DNA of 52,100 nt from Flavobacteriales bacterium UBA7325. GTDB lineage: Bacteria; Bacteroidota; Bacteroidia; Flavobacteriales_D; Crocinitomicaceae. The notes below the pieces were generated by a model. It searched no databases. It was not told where the DNA came from and was given only the letters and a program-made list of their open reading frames with translations. The stretch covers positions 1 through 52,100 of the forward strand of contig DKPV01000096.1 in the NCBI GenBank assembly GCA_002471375.1, in the 5' to 3' direction. Each line of letters begins with the position of its first letter. The first letter of the stretch is position 1. Below, piece after piece: positions 17,206 to 25,187 of this stretch. Position numbers and translations under genes: made by a program.

Positions 17206-17250
17206 TTGTAACTAGTATTAAATATTACATATCTATACAAAGTTACAAAT
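17204..17250. promoter_or_regulatory. Inverted repeat flanking the XRE promoter, candidate autoregulatory operator
   Basis: ATTTGTAACT (17204-17213) and its exact reverse complement AGTTACAAAT (17241-17250) are spaced by 27 bases. The right arm overlaps the -7 box and the left arm overlaps the start codon of the XRE gene. Confidence 0.5.
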
Positions 17251-17268
17251 CAAAACAATACAAAACAA
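17238..17268 (-). promoter_or_regulatory. Promoter of the XRE regulator gene
   Basis: On the minus strand TAACTTTG (17245-17238) matches the -7 consensus and TTG (17268-17266) gives a -33 element with a 20-base spacer. The ATG is 32 bases downstream. Confidence 0.55.
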
Positions 17269-17269
17269 A

Positions 17270-17301
17270 AATGGTCACCTCAATTGCTTGAAGCGACCAT
17301 T
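17270..17301 (-). terminator. Intrinsic terminator of the small gene at 17320-17499
   Basis: On the minus strand a 14-pair stem (AATGGTCGCTTCAA with two G-T pairs) closes a GCAA loop and is followed by a T-rich run (TTTGTTTTG). It lies 18 bases past the stop codon. The quality of the structure supports the small gene being real. Confidence 0.8.
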
Positions 17302-17319
17302 ATATATGATTCTACTCAA

Positions 17320-17499
17320 TTAATTCAATGAAAAGAAAACAGAGTTATGTTGCTCTGTATGTTCGTCATCGCCAATTTTAAGAGCATCCATTAATTCTGC
17401 AACTTGATAAATTGATAAATTGCTTCTTTGCCCCTGTAATCTATGTTGTGACAATTTAAGTTTTGCTGTTTTTACTCTGTTTGTGTTGATGAACTGCAT
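17320..17499 (-). CDS. Small orphan protein, 59 residues
   Basis: I do not recognise a family. I chose the ATG at 17499 (MQFINTNRVKTAKLKLSQHR) because the longer frame begins with a TTG that falls inside a -7-like box (TACGTTTG, 17582-17575). The protein is basic in its first half and acidic near the end, with a predicted helix LSIYQVAELMDALKIG. It has no signal peptide or membrane segment, so it is likely cytosolic, perhaps a small DNA- or RNA-binding or regulatory protein. It has its own terminator and an AT-rich upstream region with a triple 9-base repeat. Co-regulation with the neighbouring XRE gene is possible. Confidence 0.55.
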   Translation of the reverse strand: MQFINTNRVKTAKLKLSQHRLQGQRSNLSIYQVAELMDALKIGDDEHTEQHNSVFFSLN

Positions 17500-17574
17500 A
17501 ATAATTGTTGTTTTGTTTGTAATGGAATACGCCACATAATTTAGAATGTTACATAATTCTAAACTTTTTAATAC

Positions 17575-17582
17575 CAAACGTA
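17575..17582 (-). promoter_or_regulatory. Possible -7 box of the small gene
   Basis: TACGTTTG on the minus strand matches TAnnTTTG. It would give a leader of roughly 70 bases before the ATG at 17499. No TTG lies at the normal -33 distance. Confidence 0.35.
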
Positions 17583-17591
17583 AACCATAAT

Positions 17592-17648
17592 TATAAACTA
17601 ATTATCTATATAAACTAACCTAAGCAACTCATTATCATGTATAAACTA
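17592..17648. repeat. Three copies of TATAAACTA upstream of the small gene
   Basis: TATAAACTA occurs at 17592-17600, 17609-17617 and 17640-17648 in the same orientation, with start spacings of 17 and 31 bases. The region 17578-17773 otherwise holds only AT-rich sequence and the 17705-17737 terminator. The repeats could be binding sites or chance in AT-rich DNA. Confidence 0.4.
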
Positions 17649-17704
17649 TTGATTATTTATAAGTAAGTAACTAATGTAAAAACATTAAATTTTAGACAAA
17701 AAAA

Positions 17705-17737
17705 ATTGGGCATCGCATAAATTACGCAGCCCAATTG
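17705..17737 (-). terminator. Intrinsic terminator of the 17774-19552 gene
   Basis: On the minus strand an outer stem AATTGGGC against GCCCAATT with an inner GCGTA/TATGC stem is followed by a run of T. It lies 37 bases after the stop codon. Confidence 0.75.
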
Positions 17738-17773
17738 AGTATTTTATCACCTCGTAATCTAGCTAATTATATC

Positions 17774-19552
17774 CTATTTCTTGATAAAAGATCTAATTGC
17801 GAACTCATCTTCTGTAGTTACTCTTATACTGTATATGCCAGAAGCAATTGCAGACACATCAAAACTGTAGCTCTTTTCGATGGATGCTAATTCAATTAAA
17901 TTCTTCAAGACTACCGTTCCGTCTACCCCAACTAGCTCAACTGTTGCTACTGAGCTTTTGTCGTAAGTTAGAGAGATAGTGATTTCTTGTGTTGCTGGAT
18001 TAGGAAAGGGATCTCCAAATGAAAGAACTCCGTTAATCGCCGATATATCCTTTACTCCCAAATTACATCCATCTTCATTTACAAAATATACAATTGGCGT
18101 CCCTCCTCTCCCGTCAGAGAAAACAGAAAAAGTACGACAATCAGACTTTACCGATGAATTGTAGTCTCCATAAAAGTCTGCATCATCCTCGTTCGCGAAA
18201 TCAGTAGGACTTGAACTCACAACGGCATTCGTAAGAAAACTGAAACCAGCATTATCGGACTCGGCTATAATATAATCGGTACTCATGGTGATTATATCGG
18301 TTTTATACCAACTCAGACTTACACGCCCGTTGTCCGCTGCCACATGAGGCATAACATGATAAAATCCAGCACCAAATAATTCTTCTCCAAATTCAGATGG
18401 TGCACTAAAAGTGAGACCTCCATCAGAAGAGTATGCAAAATAACCCTTTAATCCGCCACCGGTAAAATCCGACCAAGCGATGTAAACATTACTGCCATCA
18501 ACTGCTAAGCTAGTTGCAGTGTTATCTCGATTATGCACGACATGCGTAGCTGCGTCGTTCGGTAAGCCTGTTTTTGCTGGTGCTACTATCATTGGCGAGC
18601 TAAAAGTCGTGCCGCCATCTGTAGACTTAACGTAAACAATACTCCCATCACCTGGAGCACCATCTAACCTCATGCAAGCCATGTGAACCCCTCCATTATC
18701 ATCCACCTTAACATTTCCGAATTGTGCAGATCCTGCACCAATAAACGGAACCGCTACCGTCGAACTCGTGAATCCAAGATCTGTCAGTCCTTTCTTTAAG
18801 ACCAACTCTCCTGCAGTTCCAAAACCACCACCGAAGTATACCGCACTCATATAGAGCGCTCCTTCATCTACACCACCAGTGTTGTCGCAGCTCATCCATT
18901 GTCTATCGAGTAGGTCACCAGCGAAAACATCTCCCTCGTAAATAACATGATCAGCATCTGCTGGCACGGTGAAATTAAAGCCACCATCGGAAGAATACAC
19001 GTAATACATTCCTCCTAGAATTGGGAAGCCTGAGCCGTGCGCGTAAATATAGGTCAAGTGCAAAGTGCCGTAATTATCAAATGCGAGCACTGGATCTCCA
19101 TTTCCAAGAACAAAAGTGCCCGGAGCATAAATATCCAACTGTGCAAGAGGACTAAACGTACTTGCTGTCCAGTTAGAACCTCCATCTAGAGAAACATAAA
19201 TAGGATAATCAGTATCGGCTCTATTCATATATGTAACAGCAATATGATCTGGATCAAGGGGGTTAATCGCTATATAAGGCTCTGCGCCGCCACCGGAAAA
19301 CTCATGATCAATTCCACGAGCAGCTGATTGACAACCAATTGATTCCATAAAGGCTGCTGGTGTTTTCCCTTGAGGAATATAAGTTTCACCAGAATCTTTC
19401 GCTAATTTATAAGCAAGTGAGTGCTCCTTCACATATTCAAGAACTCGTGGGTTTCTGATTTTTTCCTCCAAGTAATGTTCGTGAGCAGGCGTAAGCTGAC
19501 TGTATGACAACTGTGCAATCGCTACAACTGAGAGAGTAGTTAAAAGTTTCAT
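17774..19552 (-). CDS. Secreted BNR/Asp-box protein with type IX sorting domain
   Basis: The 592-residue protein has a signal peptide (MKLLTTLSVVAIAQLSYSQ). Several Asp-box motifs are visible (SLDGGSNWTAS, SSDGGFNFTVP, STDGGTTFSSP, SSDGGLTFSAP), the signature of sialidase-like beta propellers, so the central region is likely a six- or seven-bladed propeller. Sialidase catalytic residues are not evident, so I would not call it an active sialidase. The last 80 residues (PNPATQEITISLTYDKSS ... GIYSIRVTTEDEFAIRSFIKK) are a type A T9SS C-terminal sorting domain. It should be exported by the Sec pathway and then secreted or surface-attached by T9SS. It is monocistronic with its own terminator. Confidence 0.9.
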   Translation of the reverse strand: MKLLTTLSVVAIAQLSYSQLTPAHEHYLEEKIRNPRVLEYVKEHSLAYKLAKDSGETYIPQGKTPAAFMESIGCQSAARGIDHEFSGGGAEPYIAINPLDPDHIAVTYMNRADTDYPIYVSLDGGSNWTASTFSPLAQLDIYAPGTFVLGNGDPVLAFDNYGTLHLTYIYAHGSGFPILGGMYYVYSSDGGFNFTVPADADHVIYEGDVFAGDLLDRQWMSCDNTGGVDEGALYMSAVYFGGGFGTAGELVLKKGLTDLGFTSSTVAVPFIGAGSAQFGNVKVDDNGGVHMACMRLDGAPGDGSIVYVKSTDGGTTFSSPMIVAPAKTGLPNDAATHVVHNRDNTATSLAVDGSNVYIAWSDFTGGGLKGYFAYSSDGGLTFSAPSEFGEELFGAGFYHVMPHVAADNGRVSLSWYKTDIITMSTDYIIAESDNAGFSFLTNAVVSSSPTDFANEDDADFYGDYNSSVKSDCRTFSVFSDGRGGTPIVYFVNEDGCNLGVKDISAINGVLSFGDPFPNPATQEITISLTYDKSSVATVELVGVDGTVVLKNLIELASIEKSYSFDVSAIASGIYSIRVTTEDEFAIRSFIKK

Positions 19553-19653
19553 TGTTAATGTTTTTAATAGTTGTTACAATATAGACATAGTAATCTTCCG
19601 TACATTCTAAAAATATATGAACGAAGCAAAAAAATGATGAGCGGGGATCTACT

Positions 19654-19875
19654 CTACTTTCTAACTAAAGGGTAAATAAGATTTTCTAGGCCATTCACTT
19701 TGATCTCAAGCATTAGTTCCATTTGACGTCCAAGCTTTCCTTGAGGAAACCCTTTGTTCTTGTACCATACTAAGTAAAACTCTGGCAACTTAACCAGCAG
19801 AACACCTTTGTATTTACCAAAAGGCATTCTCATGTTAGCCAACTGTTCTAACTCATGAGGTTTAGAATTCGACAA
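19654..19875 (-). CDS. DUF3820 family protein
   Basis: The 73-residue protein has the pattern MPFGKYKGVLLVKLPEFYLVWY, which is the core of the DUF3820 family (small predicted quorum-sensing-regulator-like proteins). It is probably cytosolic and its function is not known. It lies six bases downstream of pepD on the same strand and is likely co-transcribed with it. Confidence 0.88.
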   Translation of the reverse strand: MSNSKPHELEQLANMRMPFGKYKGVLLVKLPEFYLVWYKNKGFPQGKLGRQMELMLEIKVNGLENLIYPLVRK

Positions 19876-19881
19876 GCCAAA

Positions 19882-21339
19882 CTAGTTTTTCGTGGGTATC
19901 TCTTTGAGAACATCAAGAAGGTAATCCCAGAATTTTTGAACCGAAGAAATTTGAACTTTTTCATCTGGCGAGTGCGCTGCGCGGATGTTTGGACCAAAAG
20001 ATATCATATCCGCATCAGGAAGATGCTTACCTAAGATTCCGCATTCTAATCCAGCATGACAAGCTTTTATCTTTGGTTCATCATTGAATTTTTCCCGGTA
20101 CAAATTGGACATAATGTCAAGAATCGCTGAGTTAGGATTTGGCTGCCATCCTGGATAATCTCCATTTTGAATTACTTCTGCTCCCATTAACTCGAATGAT
20201 GCACGAACTGAGTTTGCAACGTCATCTTTCGTACTCTCCACACTACTGCGCTGTAATGATTGTGTACTAAATTCTCCGTCCTTCACAATTACGCGTGCTA
20301 AACTAGATGAAGTCTCGACAAGCCCCTCGATATCTGGACTCATTCTAAAAACTCCATTTGGCACTGCATATAAAGCATTAATGATTTTATCCGTATCATC
20401 AGAACCGACTGCCTTCGCCTCACTTGAGGTTGGTTTAAACTCTATCAAGAGCTCTTTTTCCAAGGATTTATATTCGTTTTTTATAGTAAGAGCTATCGTG
20501 TTGAATTCTAAATCAACTTGCCCTTCAAATTCATGATTTACTGCAATTACTGCAGTTGCCTCACGAGGAATGGCGTTCCTCAAACTTCCTCCATCGATTG
20601 AAACTAGCTGAACAGGGCAAGCATTACGAATGGAACGAAGAACTCGATTCATTAGCTTATTCGCATTACCTCTTCCTTTATCGATATCCATTCCTGAATG
20701 ACCGCCGATTAATCCACTAATACTAATTTCAAAACAAGATGCATCGACATCAACATCAACCTCATTGTACTTATAAGAAGAATTTGTATCTATTCCTCCT
20801 GCACATCCAATGGATAATTCATCATCATCCTCTGTATCTAAGTTTAGCAATATTTCACCCGAGAAATTTGAAGGTTCAAGTTGCATAGCGCCCGTCATAC
20901 CAGTCTCCTCATCTATCGTAAACATAGCTTCGACAGCAGGGTGAGCGATATCTGTAGAAGTAAGAATCGCCATAATACTCGCTACTCCAATTCCATTATC
21001 AGCACCCAATGTAGTCCCGTTAGCATCTACCCAATCACCATTAATTCTCATCTCAATTCCTTGATTGTCAAAATCAAAGACAGTATCTGAATTCTTCTGA
21101 TGAACCATGTCCAAGTGAGATTGAAGTATAACGGTCTTCCTACCCTCCATGCCAACAGTGGCAGGCTTTTTAATAATAACGTTTCCAATCGTGTCTTGGA
21201 TAGTTTCCAACCCAAGCTTATTTCCAAAATCCATCATGTACTGAATAACTCGCTCCTCTTTCTTTGACGGTCTTGGTACAGCATTAAGGTTTGCAAAATG
21301 ATTCCATAATGATTCTGGAGCTAAACTTCTAATACTCAT
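19882..21339 (-). CDS. pepD: Aminoacyl-histidine dipeptidase (peptidase D)
   Basis: The 485-residue length fits PepD, an M20-family zinc dipeptidase. Metal-site motifs are visible in order: QSHLDMVHQK, the bridging Asp in LGADNGIGVAS, DEETGMTGA, and NLDTEDDDELSIGCAGG. The C-terminal GLECGILG and SFGPNIRAAHSPDE carry further metal and substrate residues. It hydrolyses Xaa-His and other dipeptides in the cytosol. It reads toward the DUF3820 gene at 19654-19875. The upstream VF530 and EttA genes lie 48 bases away on the same strand. Confidence 0.96.
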   Translation of the reverse strand: MSIRSLAPESLWNHFANLNAVPRPSKKEERVIQYMMDFGNKLGLETIQDTIGNVIIKKPATVGMEGRKTVILQSHLDMVHQKNSDTVFDFDNQGIEMRINGDWVDANGTTLGADNGIGVASIMAILTSTDIAHPAVEAMFTIDEETGMTGAMQLEPSNFSGEILLNLDTEDDDELSIGCAGGIDTNSSYKYNEVDVDVDASCFEISISGLIGGHSGMDIDKGRGNANKLMNRVLRSIRNACPVQLVSIDGGSLRNAIPREATAVIAVNHEFEGQVDLEFNTIALTIKNEYKSLEKELLIEFKPTSSEAKAVGSDDTDKIINALYAVPNGVFRMSPDIEGLVETSSSLARVIVKDGEFSTQSLQRSSVESTKDDVANSVRASFELMGAEVIQNGDYPGWQPNPNSAILDIMSNLYREKFNDEPKIKACHAGLECGILGKHLPDADMISFGPNIRAAHSPDEKVQISSVQKFWDYLLDVLKEIPTKN

Positions 21340-21386
21340 TTGATTTCTATTTGAATTAATTTTCTCGCGCTCAAGCGATTTTAGTT

Positions 21387-21620
21387 TTATTCTTTGTTGA
21401 TAAATGGAAAAACTCTATCTAGATACACTTCCTCCACTTTTGTTCTTGCCCAAGGAGTTCTCCTCAAGAACTTGAGGCTACTTTTTATGCTAGGCTCTTT
21501 CTTGAAACAGTTGATAGGAACCAAATAACCCATATTCTCCCAACCTAAATGCTGGACCATTTCCTCTAACATGGAATCCAATCGTTTTCCATGCAGCGGG
21601 TTATTCTTTTGCTCACTCAT
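21387..21620 (-). CDS. VF530 family DNA-binding protein
   Basis: The 77-residue protein has the family features NNPLHGKRLDSMLEEMVQHLGWENMG and SIKSSLKFLRRTPWARTKVEEVY. VF530 (DUF2132) is a small DNA-binding fold with no established biological role. Its start lies one base beyond the ettA stop codon, so translation is probably coupled. Confidence 0.9.
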   Translation of the reverse strand: MSEQKNNPLHGKRLDSMLEEMVQHLGWENMGYLVPINCFKKEPSIKSSLKFLRRTPWARTKVEEVYLDRVFPFINKE

Positions 21621-23306
21621 CTACTTCACTAACTTTTTGTAACGAATTCTCTTTGGCCCAGTATCTCCAAGTCTTTTCTTTCGGTTTTCTTCATACTCTG
21701 TATATGATCCCTCAAACCAATAGACTTCTGATTCTCCTTCAAATGCTAGTATGTGTGTGCAAATTCGATCAAGGAACCATCGATCGTGAGATATCACTAC
21801 CGCACAACCGGCAAAGTTCTGAATTCCTTCTTCCAGGGCACGTAATGTATTGATATCGATATCATTGGTTGGCTCATCAAGCATTAGAACATTCGCTTCA
21901 ATCTTCAAGGTCATAGCTAAATGCAGACGGTTTAACTCTCCCCCAGACAAGACGCTGATCTTTTTATTCTGATCAGAGCCATTAAAATTGAACTTAGATA
22001 AGTATGCTCTAGAGTTGATCTTTTGGTTACCAATTTCAACATATTCAAGTCCATTTGAAACAACTTCAAAGACAGTTTTATCGGGATGAAGATCTTCATG
22101 CGTCTGATCTACATAACCTAACTTCACAGTATCTCCCACATTGAAAGTTCCGCCATCAGGTTCAAGCTCATCCATAATCATCTTAAAAATGGTTGTTTTA
22201 CCAGCACCGTTAGGTCCGATAATACCAACGATCCCAGCCGGAGGAAGCTTAAAGTTTAAATCTCCATACAACAGTTTCTCTCCAAAGGCTTTCGAAACAT
22301 GCTCAGCATCAATTACATTGCTACCAAGCCTAGGGCCGTTTGGAATCGGGATTTCTAGTACAGCTTCTTTGGATTTCACATCCTCTGCAAGCATTTTATC
22401 GTAATTGGAAAGTCTTGCACTATTCTTTGCATGACGTCCCTTAGGGTTCATTCTAACCCACTCCAACTCACGAGCTAACATCTTTTGTCGTTTAGACTCA
22501 GACTTCTCTTCTTCTTTTAGTCGATTTCCTTTTTGCTCTAACCAAGAAGAATAATTTCCTTTCCATGGAATCCCTTCACCTCTATCCAATTCTAAAATCC
22601 ATCCTGCAACATTGTCCAAGAAATATCTATCGTGAGTTACAGCAATTACAGTTCCTTTATACTGTTGTAGGTGCTGCTCAAGCCATTCGATCGACTCAGC
22701 ATCCAAGTGATTGGTTGGCTCATCGAGTAATAGAATGTCTGGAGTTTTCAAAAGTAGACGGCATAATGCAACTCGCCTTCTTTCACCACCTGACAGTGTT
22801 CCAATCTTTTGATCATCTGGAGGGCATCTTAAGGCATCCATTGCTCGATCGAGCTTAGTGTCTAACTCCCATGCGTCTAATGCATCGATTTGATCCTGTA
22901 CTTGACCTTGACGTGTAATGAGTTTATCCATTTTGTCAGGATCATTCAGAATCGCTTCATCCATGAAAGAATTATTAATCTCCTCAAACTCTTTCAAAAC
23001 ATCCACTGTTTCTTGAGCGCCTTCCATTACAACCTCTTTCACAGTCTTGTTCTCATCCAGCTCTGGCTCCTGTGGTAAGTAACCAACGGAATATCCTTCA
23101 GAGAAAACTACGTCACCTTGATAAGCATTATCAAGTCCAGCAATAATTTTCATCACAGTTGACTTTCCTGAACCATTCAATCCTATGATTCCGATTTTTG
23201 CCCCATAATAAAAGGAGAGGTATATATTCTTTATTATTTGTTTTCCTTCGGGAGTGTTTTTGGATACTCCAACCATTGAAAAAATGACCTTTTTATCGTC
23301 TGACAT
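21621..23306 (-). CDS. ettA: Energy-dependent translational throttle protein EttA (ABC-F)
   Basis: The 561-residue protein has two ABC ATPase domains without transmembrane helices. Walker A motifs are GLNGSGKST and GPNGAGKTT, signature motifs are LSGGERRR and LSGGELNR, and Walker B ends are LLLDEPTNHLD and LMLDEPTNDID. The arm and linker (SWLEQKGNRLKEEEKSESKR) match EttA. It binds the ribosomal E site and gates entry into elongation according to the ATP/ADP ratio. VF530 follows directly. A TAACTTTG -7 box lies upstream at 23336-23329. Confidence 0.97.
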   Translation of the reverse strand: MSDDKKVIFSMVGVSKNTPEGKQIIKNIYLSFYYGAKIGIIGLNGSGKSTVMKIIAGLDNAYQGDVVFSEGYSVGYLPQEPELDENKTVKEVVMEGAQETVDVLKEFEEINNSFMDEAILNDPDKMDKLITRQGQVQDQIDALDAWELDTKLDRAMDALRCPPDDQKIGTLSGGERRRVALCRLLLKTPDILLLDEPTNHLDAESIEWLEQHLQQYKGTVIAVTHDRYFLDNVAGWILELDRGEGIPWKGNYSSWLEQKGNRLKEEEKSESKRQKMLARELEWVRMNPKGRHAKNSARLSNYDKMLAEDVKSKEAVLEIPIPNGPRLGSNVIDAEHVSKAFGEKLLYGDLNFKLPPAGIVGIIGPNGAGKTTIFKMIMDELEPDGGTFNVGDTVKLGYVDQTHEDLHPDKTVFEVVSNGLEYVEIGNQKINSRAYLSKFNFNGSDQNKKISVLSGGELNRLHLAMTLKIEANVLMLDEPTNDIDINTLRALEEGIQNFAGCAVVISHDRWFLDRICTHILAFEGESEVYWFEGSYTEYEENRKKRLGDTGPKRIRYKKLVK

Positions 23307-23328
23307 ATTCTATAATTCGGGTTTAATT

Positions 23329-23336
23329 CAAAGTTA
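23329..23336 (-). promoter_or_regulatory. -7 box of ettA
   Basis: TAACTTTG on the minus strand matches TAnnTTTG and sits 22 bases before the ATG at 23306. A TTG at 23364-23362 is 25 bases further up, slightly long for a -33 element. Confidence 0.45.
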
Positions 23337-23402
23337 GCAGAAATAGTTGAATCATTTGTCTCAATACATCAATGATGCTCGAAAAGAACTAAGGCATAAA
23401 AA

Positions 23403-23426
23403 AAGCCCTCCATTTCTGGAGAGCTT
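23403..23426 (-). terminator. Intrinsic terminator of the 23439-25064 gene
   Basis: On the minus strand AAGCTCTCC pairs with GGAGGGCTT (one G-T pair) around a six-base loop and is followed by a T-run. It lies 12 bases after the stop codon. Confidence 0.8.
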
Positions 23427-23438
23427 TCTATTCTACGA

Positions 23439-25064
23439 TTAATGCTCTATTTCCATGACCCGCTTGCGTGTCCCATCGCTGTAGATGAAAATCAAAGGAG
23501 TGTTGGGTTTGAATTCTGTCTGTCGCCCCATGAAATCAATGATCATGACAAGCTCTTTTTCTGAGTTCAATAATTCTTCAATCCCAGTAAAGTCTACCAA
23601 TTCACATGATGATGTATCTGAACATCCGTTCACTGTAATGAGCACTGCATAATTTCCAGTCACCGTTGCCGTGTATGATTGATTTGTTTCAGCAGCGATA
23701 ATAGCATTCCCATTATCACAATCCAGCCATTGATAGGTTGCTCCCGCCTCATTTGAGGTTAGTATTGCACCAACACTGGTAAGTGTTACATCAATAGTAG
23801 GTAATACAGTTAAACTAATTGTTACAGTTGAATCGCAACCAAATGAACTAGCTCCTGTAAGGACTTCTGTTCCTGTTGGGGTTAATGCATCATATGTATT
23901 TCCATTTACAATTATGCTCCCATTATTGCAAATGGTATCCTGAACTAAGCCTGTCATTTCAGGAAGAACAGTGAGGTTAATTGTTACGATTGAATCACAA
24001 CCAAATGAACCAGCACCCGAAAAGGTTTCAGTTCCTGTTGGTGTCAATGCATCATAAGTATTCCCATTTACCATCACACTTCCATTACTACAAATAGTAT
24101 CGTCAATTATACTTGTGACCTCTGGATTAACTGTGAGGTTAATAGTAATCACACTATCGCAACCGGTAGCATTTGGAATAGTATCCAAGTATACATTACT
24201 CACCGTCCAAGTATTGTTCCCGCTTGGAGAGGTATAACTAACACAGGCAGATTCAGTAATGCTACTGGTAGAGCTAGAACAACTATTCACTGCCGCATAA
24301 CCTTCCCATTGATAGCTAGAAGTATTAAAGAGCCATAAATGGTCATTCTCGAAGCCCATCTGAAAGGCCGAAGCAGCAGGAGCTGTAAATGGCAGTTGAC
24401 AGGTCGCAACATAAGCACCTGTTGCCTTATTGATAAAATAGAGTGCTTTTGTCACATAATCATAGAGACCGATTTCCATACCAGGAATATTAGTGTATGC
24501 AGCTGTATTTGTATTTAAATTGGATATCGCGACTGGTAATCCGGTAACCGGAGTCGAAGAGATAACTGTATGTGGCAATCTATTGTAGCGATAAATACTC
24601 CCAGAGAAGTAATATAAAACCTCGTCATCAACCCAATCATAATCTCCACATGACTGTATATCTGGACCACTACCAGGCGCAATGATAACACCATTCCCTG
24701 CCGGAAAGGAGCTAGGATCTAAATATTGCTGACCTATACCTGTTGATGAATATACTTTACCTTCGGCTGTGCTGGTATTTGGATTCCACCAAAACCCCCG
24801 GTAACTATACCCCGATGCAATAGACGCTAAGGGCGTTCCCGTATTGGAAAATGTTTCGATAGGATAAGAATTCGCACCGGCATTTACGCTATAATAATAC
24901 TGTTGATTGGGATTATATGCTATCCCAGCTCGATTAGCGGTCCCACTTACACATTGTAATGTCAATGAGAGAGAGGCATTTGGAATAGGACTCTGTGCAT
25001 AACAATTAGCATTGAGAAGCGAGATGAAAAATCCTAGAAATAATGTGTGAATAGGTGTTTTCAT
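23439..25064 (-). CDS. Secreted protein with Ig-like repeats and variant type IX sorting tail
   Basis: A signal peptide (MKTPIHTLFLGFFISLLNANCYAQ) leads a 541-residue protein. Residues about 30-260 resemble a beta-propeller without known active-site motifs. Residues 316-369 and 370-423 are two near-identical 54-residue repeats (core DTICxNGSxxVNGNTYDAL, ending SLTVLP), preceded by a degenerate copy ending CDSVITINLTVNPE. Residues about 424-490 look like an Ig-like domain (ATYQWLDCDNGNAI). The final 40 residues (IIDFMGRQTEFKPNTPLIFIY and SDGTRKRVMEIEH) match a shortened T9SS tail that I recognise from marine Flavobacteriales. It is probably secreted or surface-bound; function is unknown. Confidence 0.85.
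   Translation of the reverse strand: MKTPIHTLFLGFFISLLNANCYAQSPIPNASLSLTLQCVSGTANRAGIAYNPNQQYYYSVNAGANSYPIETFSNTGTPLASIASGYSYRGFWWNPNTSTAEGKVYSSTGIGQQYLDPSSFPAGNGVIIAPGSGPDIQSCGDYDWVDDEVLYYFSGSIYRYNRLPHTVISSTPVTGLPVAISNLNTNTAAYTNIPGMEIGLYDYVTKALYFINKATGAYVATCQLPFTAPAASAFQMGFENDHLWLFNTSSYQWEGYAAVNSCSSSTSSITESACVSYTSPSGNNTWTVSNVYLDTIPNATGCDSVITINLTVNPEVTSIIDDTICSNGSVMVNGNTYDALTPTGTETFSGAGSFGCDSIVTINLTVLPEMTGLVQDTICNNGSIIVNGNTYDALTPTGTEVLTGASSFGCDSTVTISLTVLPTIDVTLTSVGAILTSNEAGATYQWLDCDNGNAIIAAETNQSYTATVTGNYAVLITVNGCSDTSSCELVDFTGIEELLNSEKELVMIIDFMGRQTEFKPNTPLIFIYSDGTRKRVMEIEH
23796..24119 (-). repeat. Tandem repeat of two 162-base units inside the secreted-protein gene
   Basis: The codons for residues 316-369 and 370-423 form two adjacent units of 162 bases with very similar sequence, for example the shared protein core VNGNTYDALTPTGTE and the shared base run gcatcatatgtattcccatt with small changes. 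It is most likely an internal duplication that can expand or contract. Confidence 0.75.
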
Positions 25065-25187
25065 GTTAGTTAGGTTTTGATTCTTTTAAAAATAGAAAAT
25101 TTTGGCTCGTTATCAAATGACATTGATCATTTTTTGTACCTGCTTCAATAGGCATTAACTAAGTATCAGTGTGCATCTAGACAAATG

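Noticed and set aside
17499..17577. Longer start (TTG at 17577) for the small orphan gene
   Set aside because: The TTG lies inside a -7-like box (TACGTTTG), so it would be upstream of the expected transcription start. The ATG at 17499 fits better.
17774..19552. Active sialidase
   Set aside because: Asp-boxes are present but the Arg triad, Tyr and Glu of sialidases were not identified; Asp-boxes occur in many non-sialidase propellers.
22141..22404. Plus-strand ORF of 87 codons inside ettA
   Set aside because: It runs antisense to the second ABC domain of ettA, whose Walker motifs fix the coding strand, and it has no family of its own.
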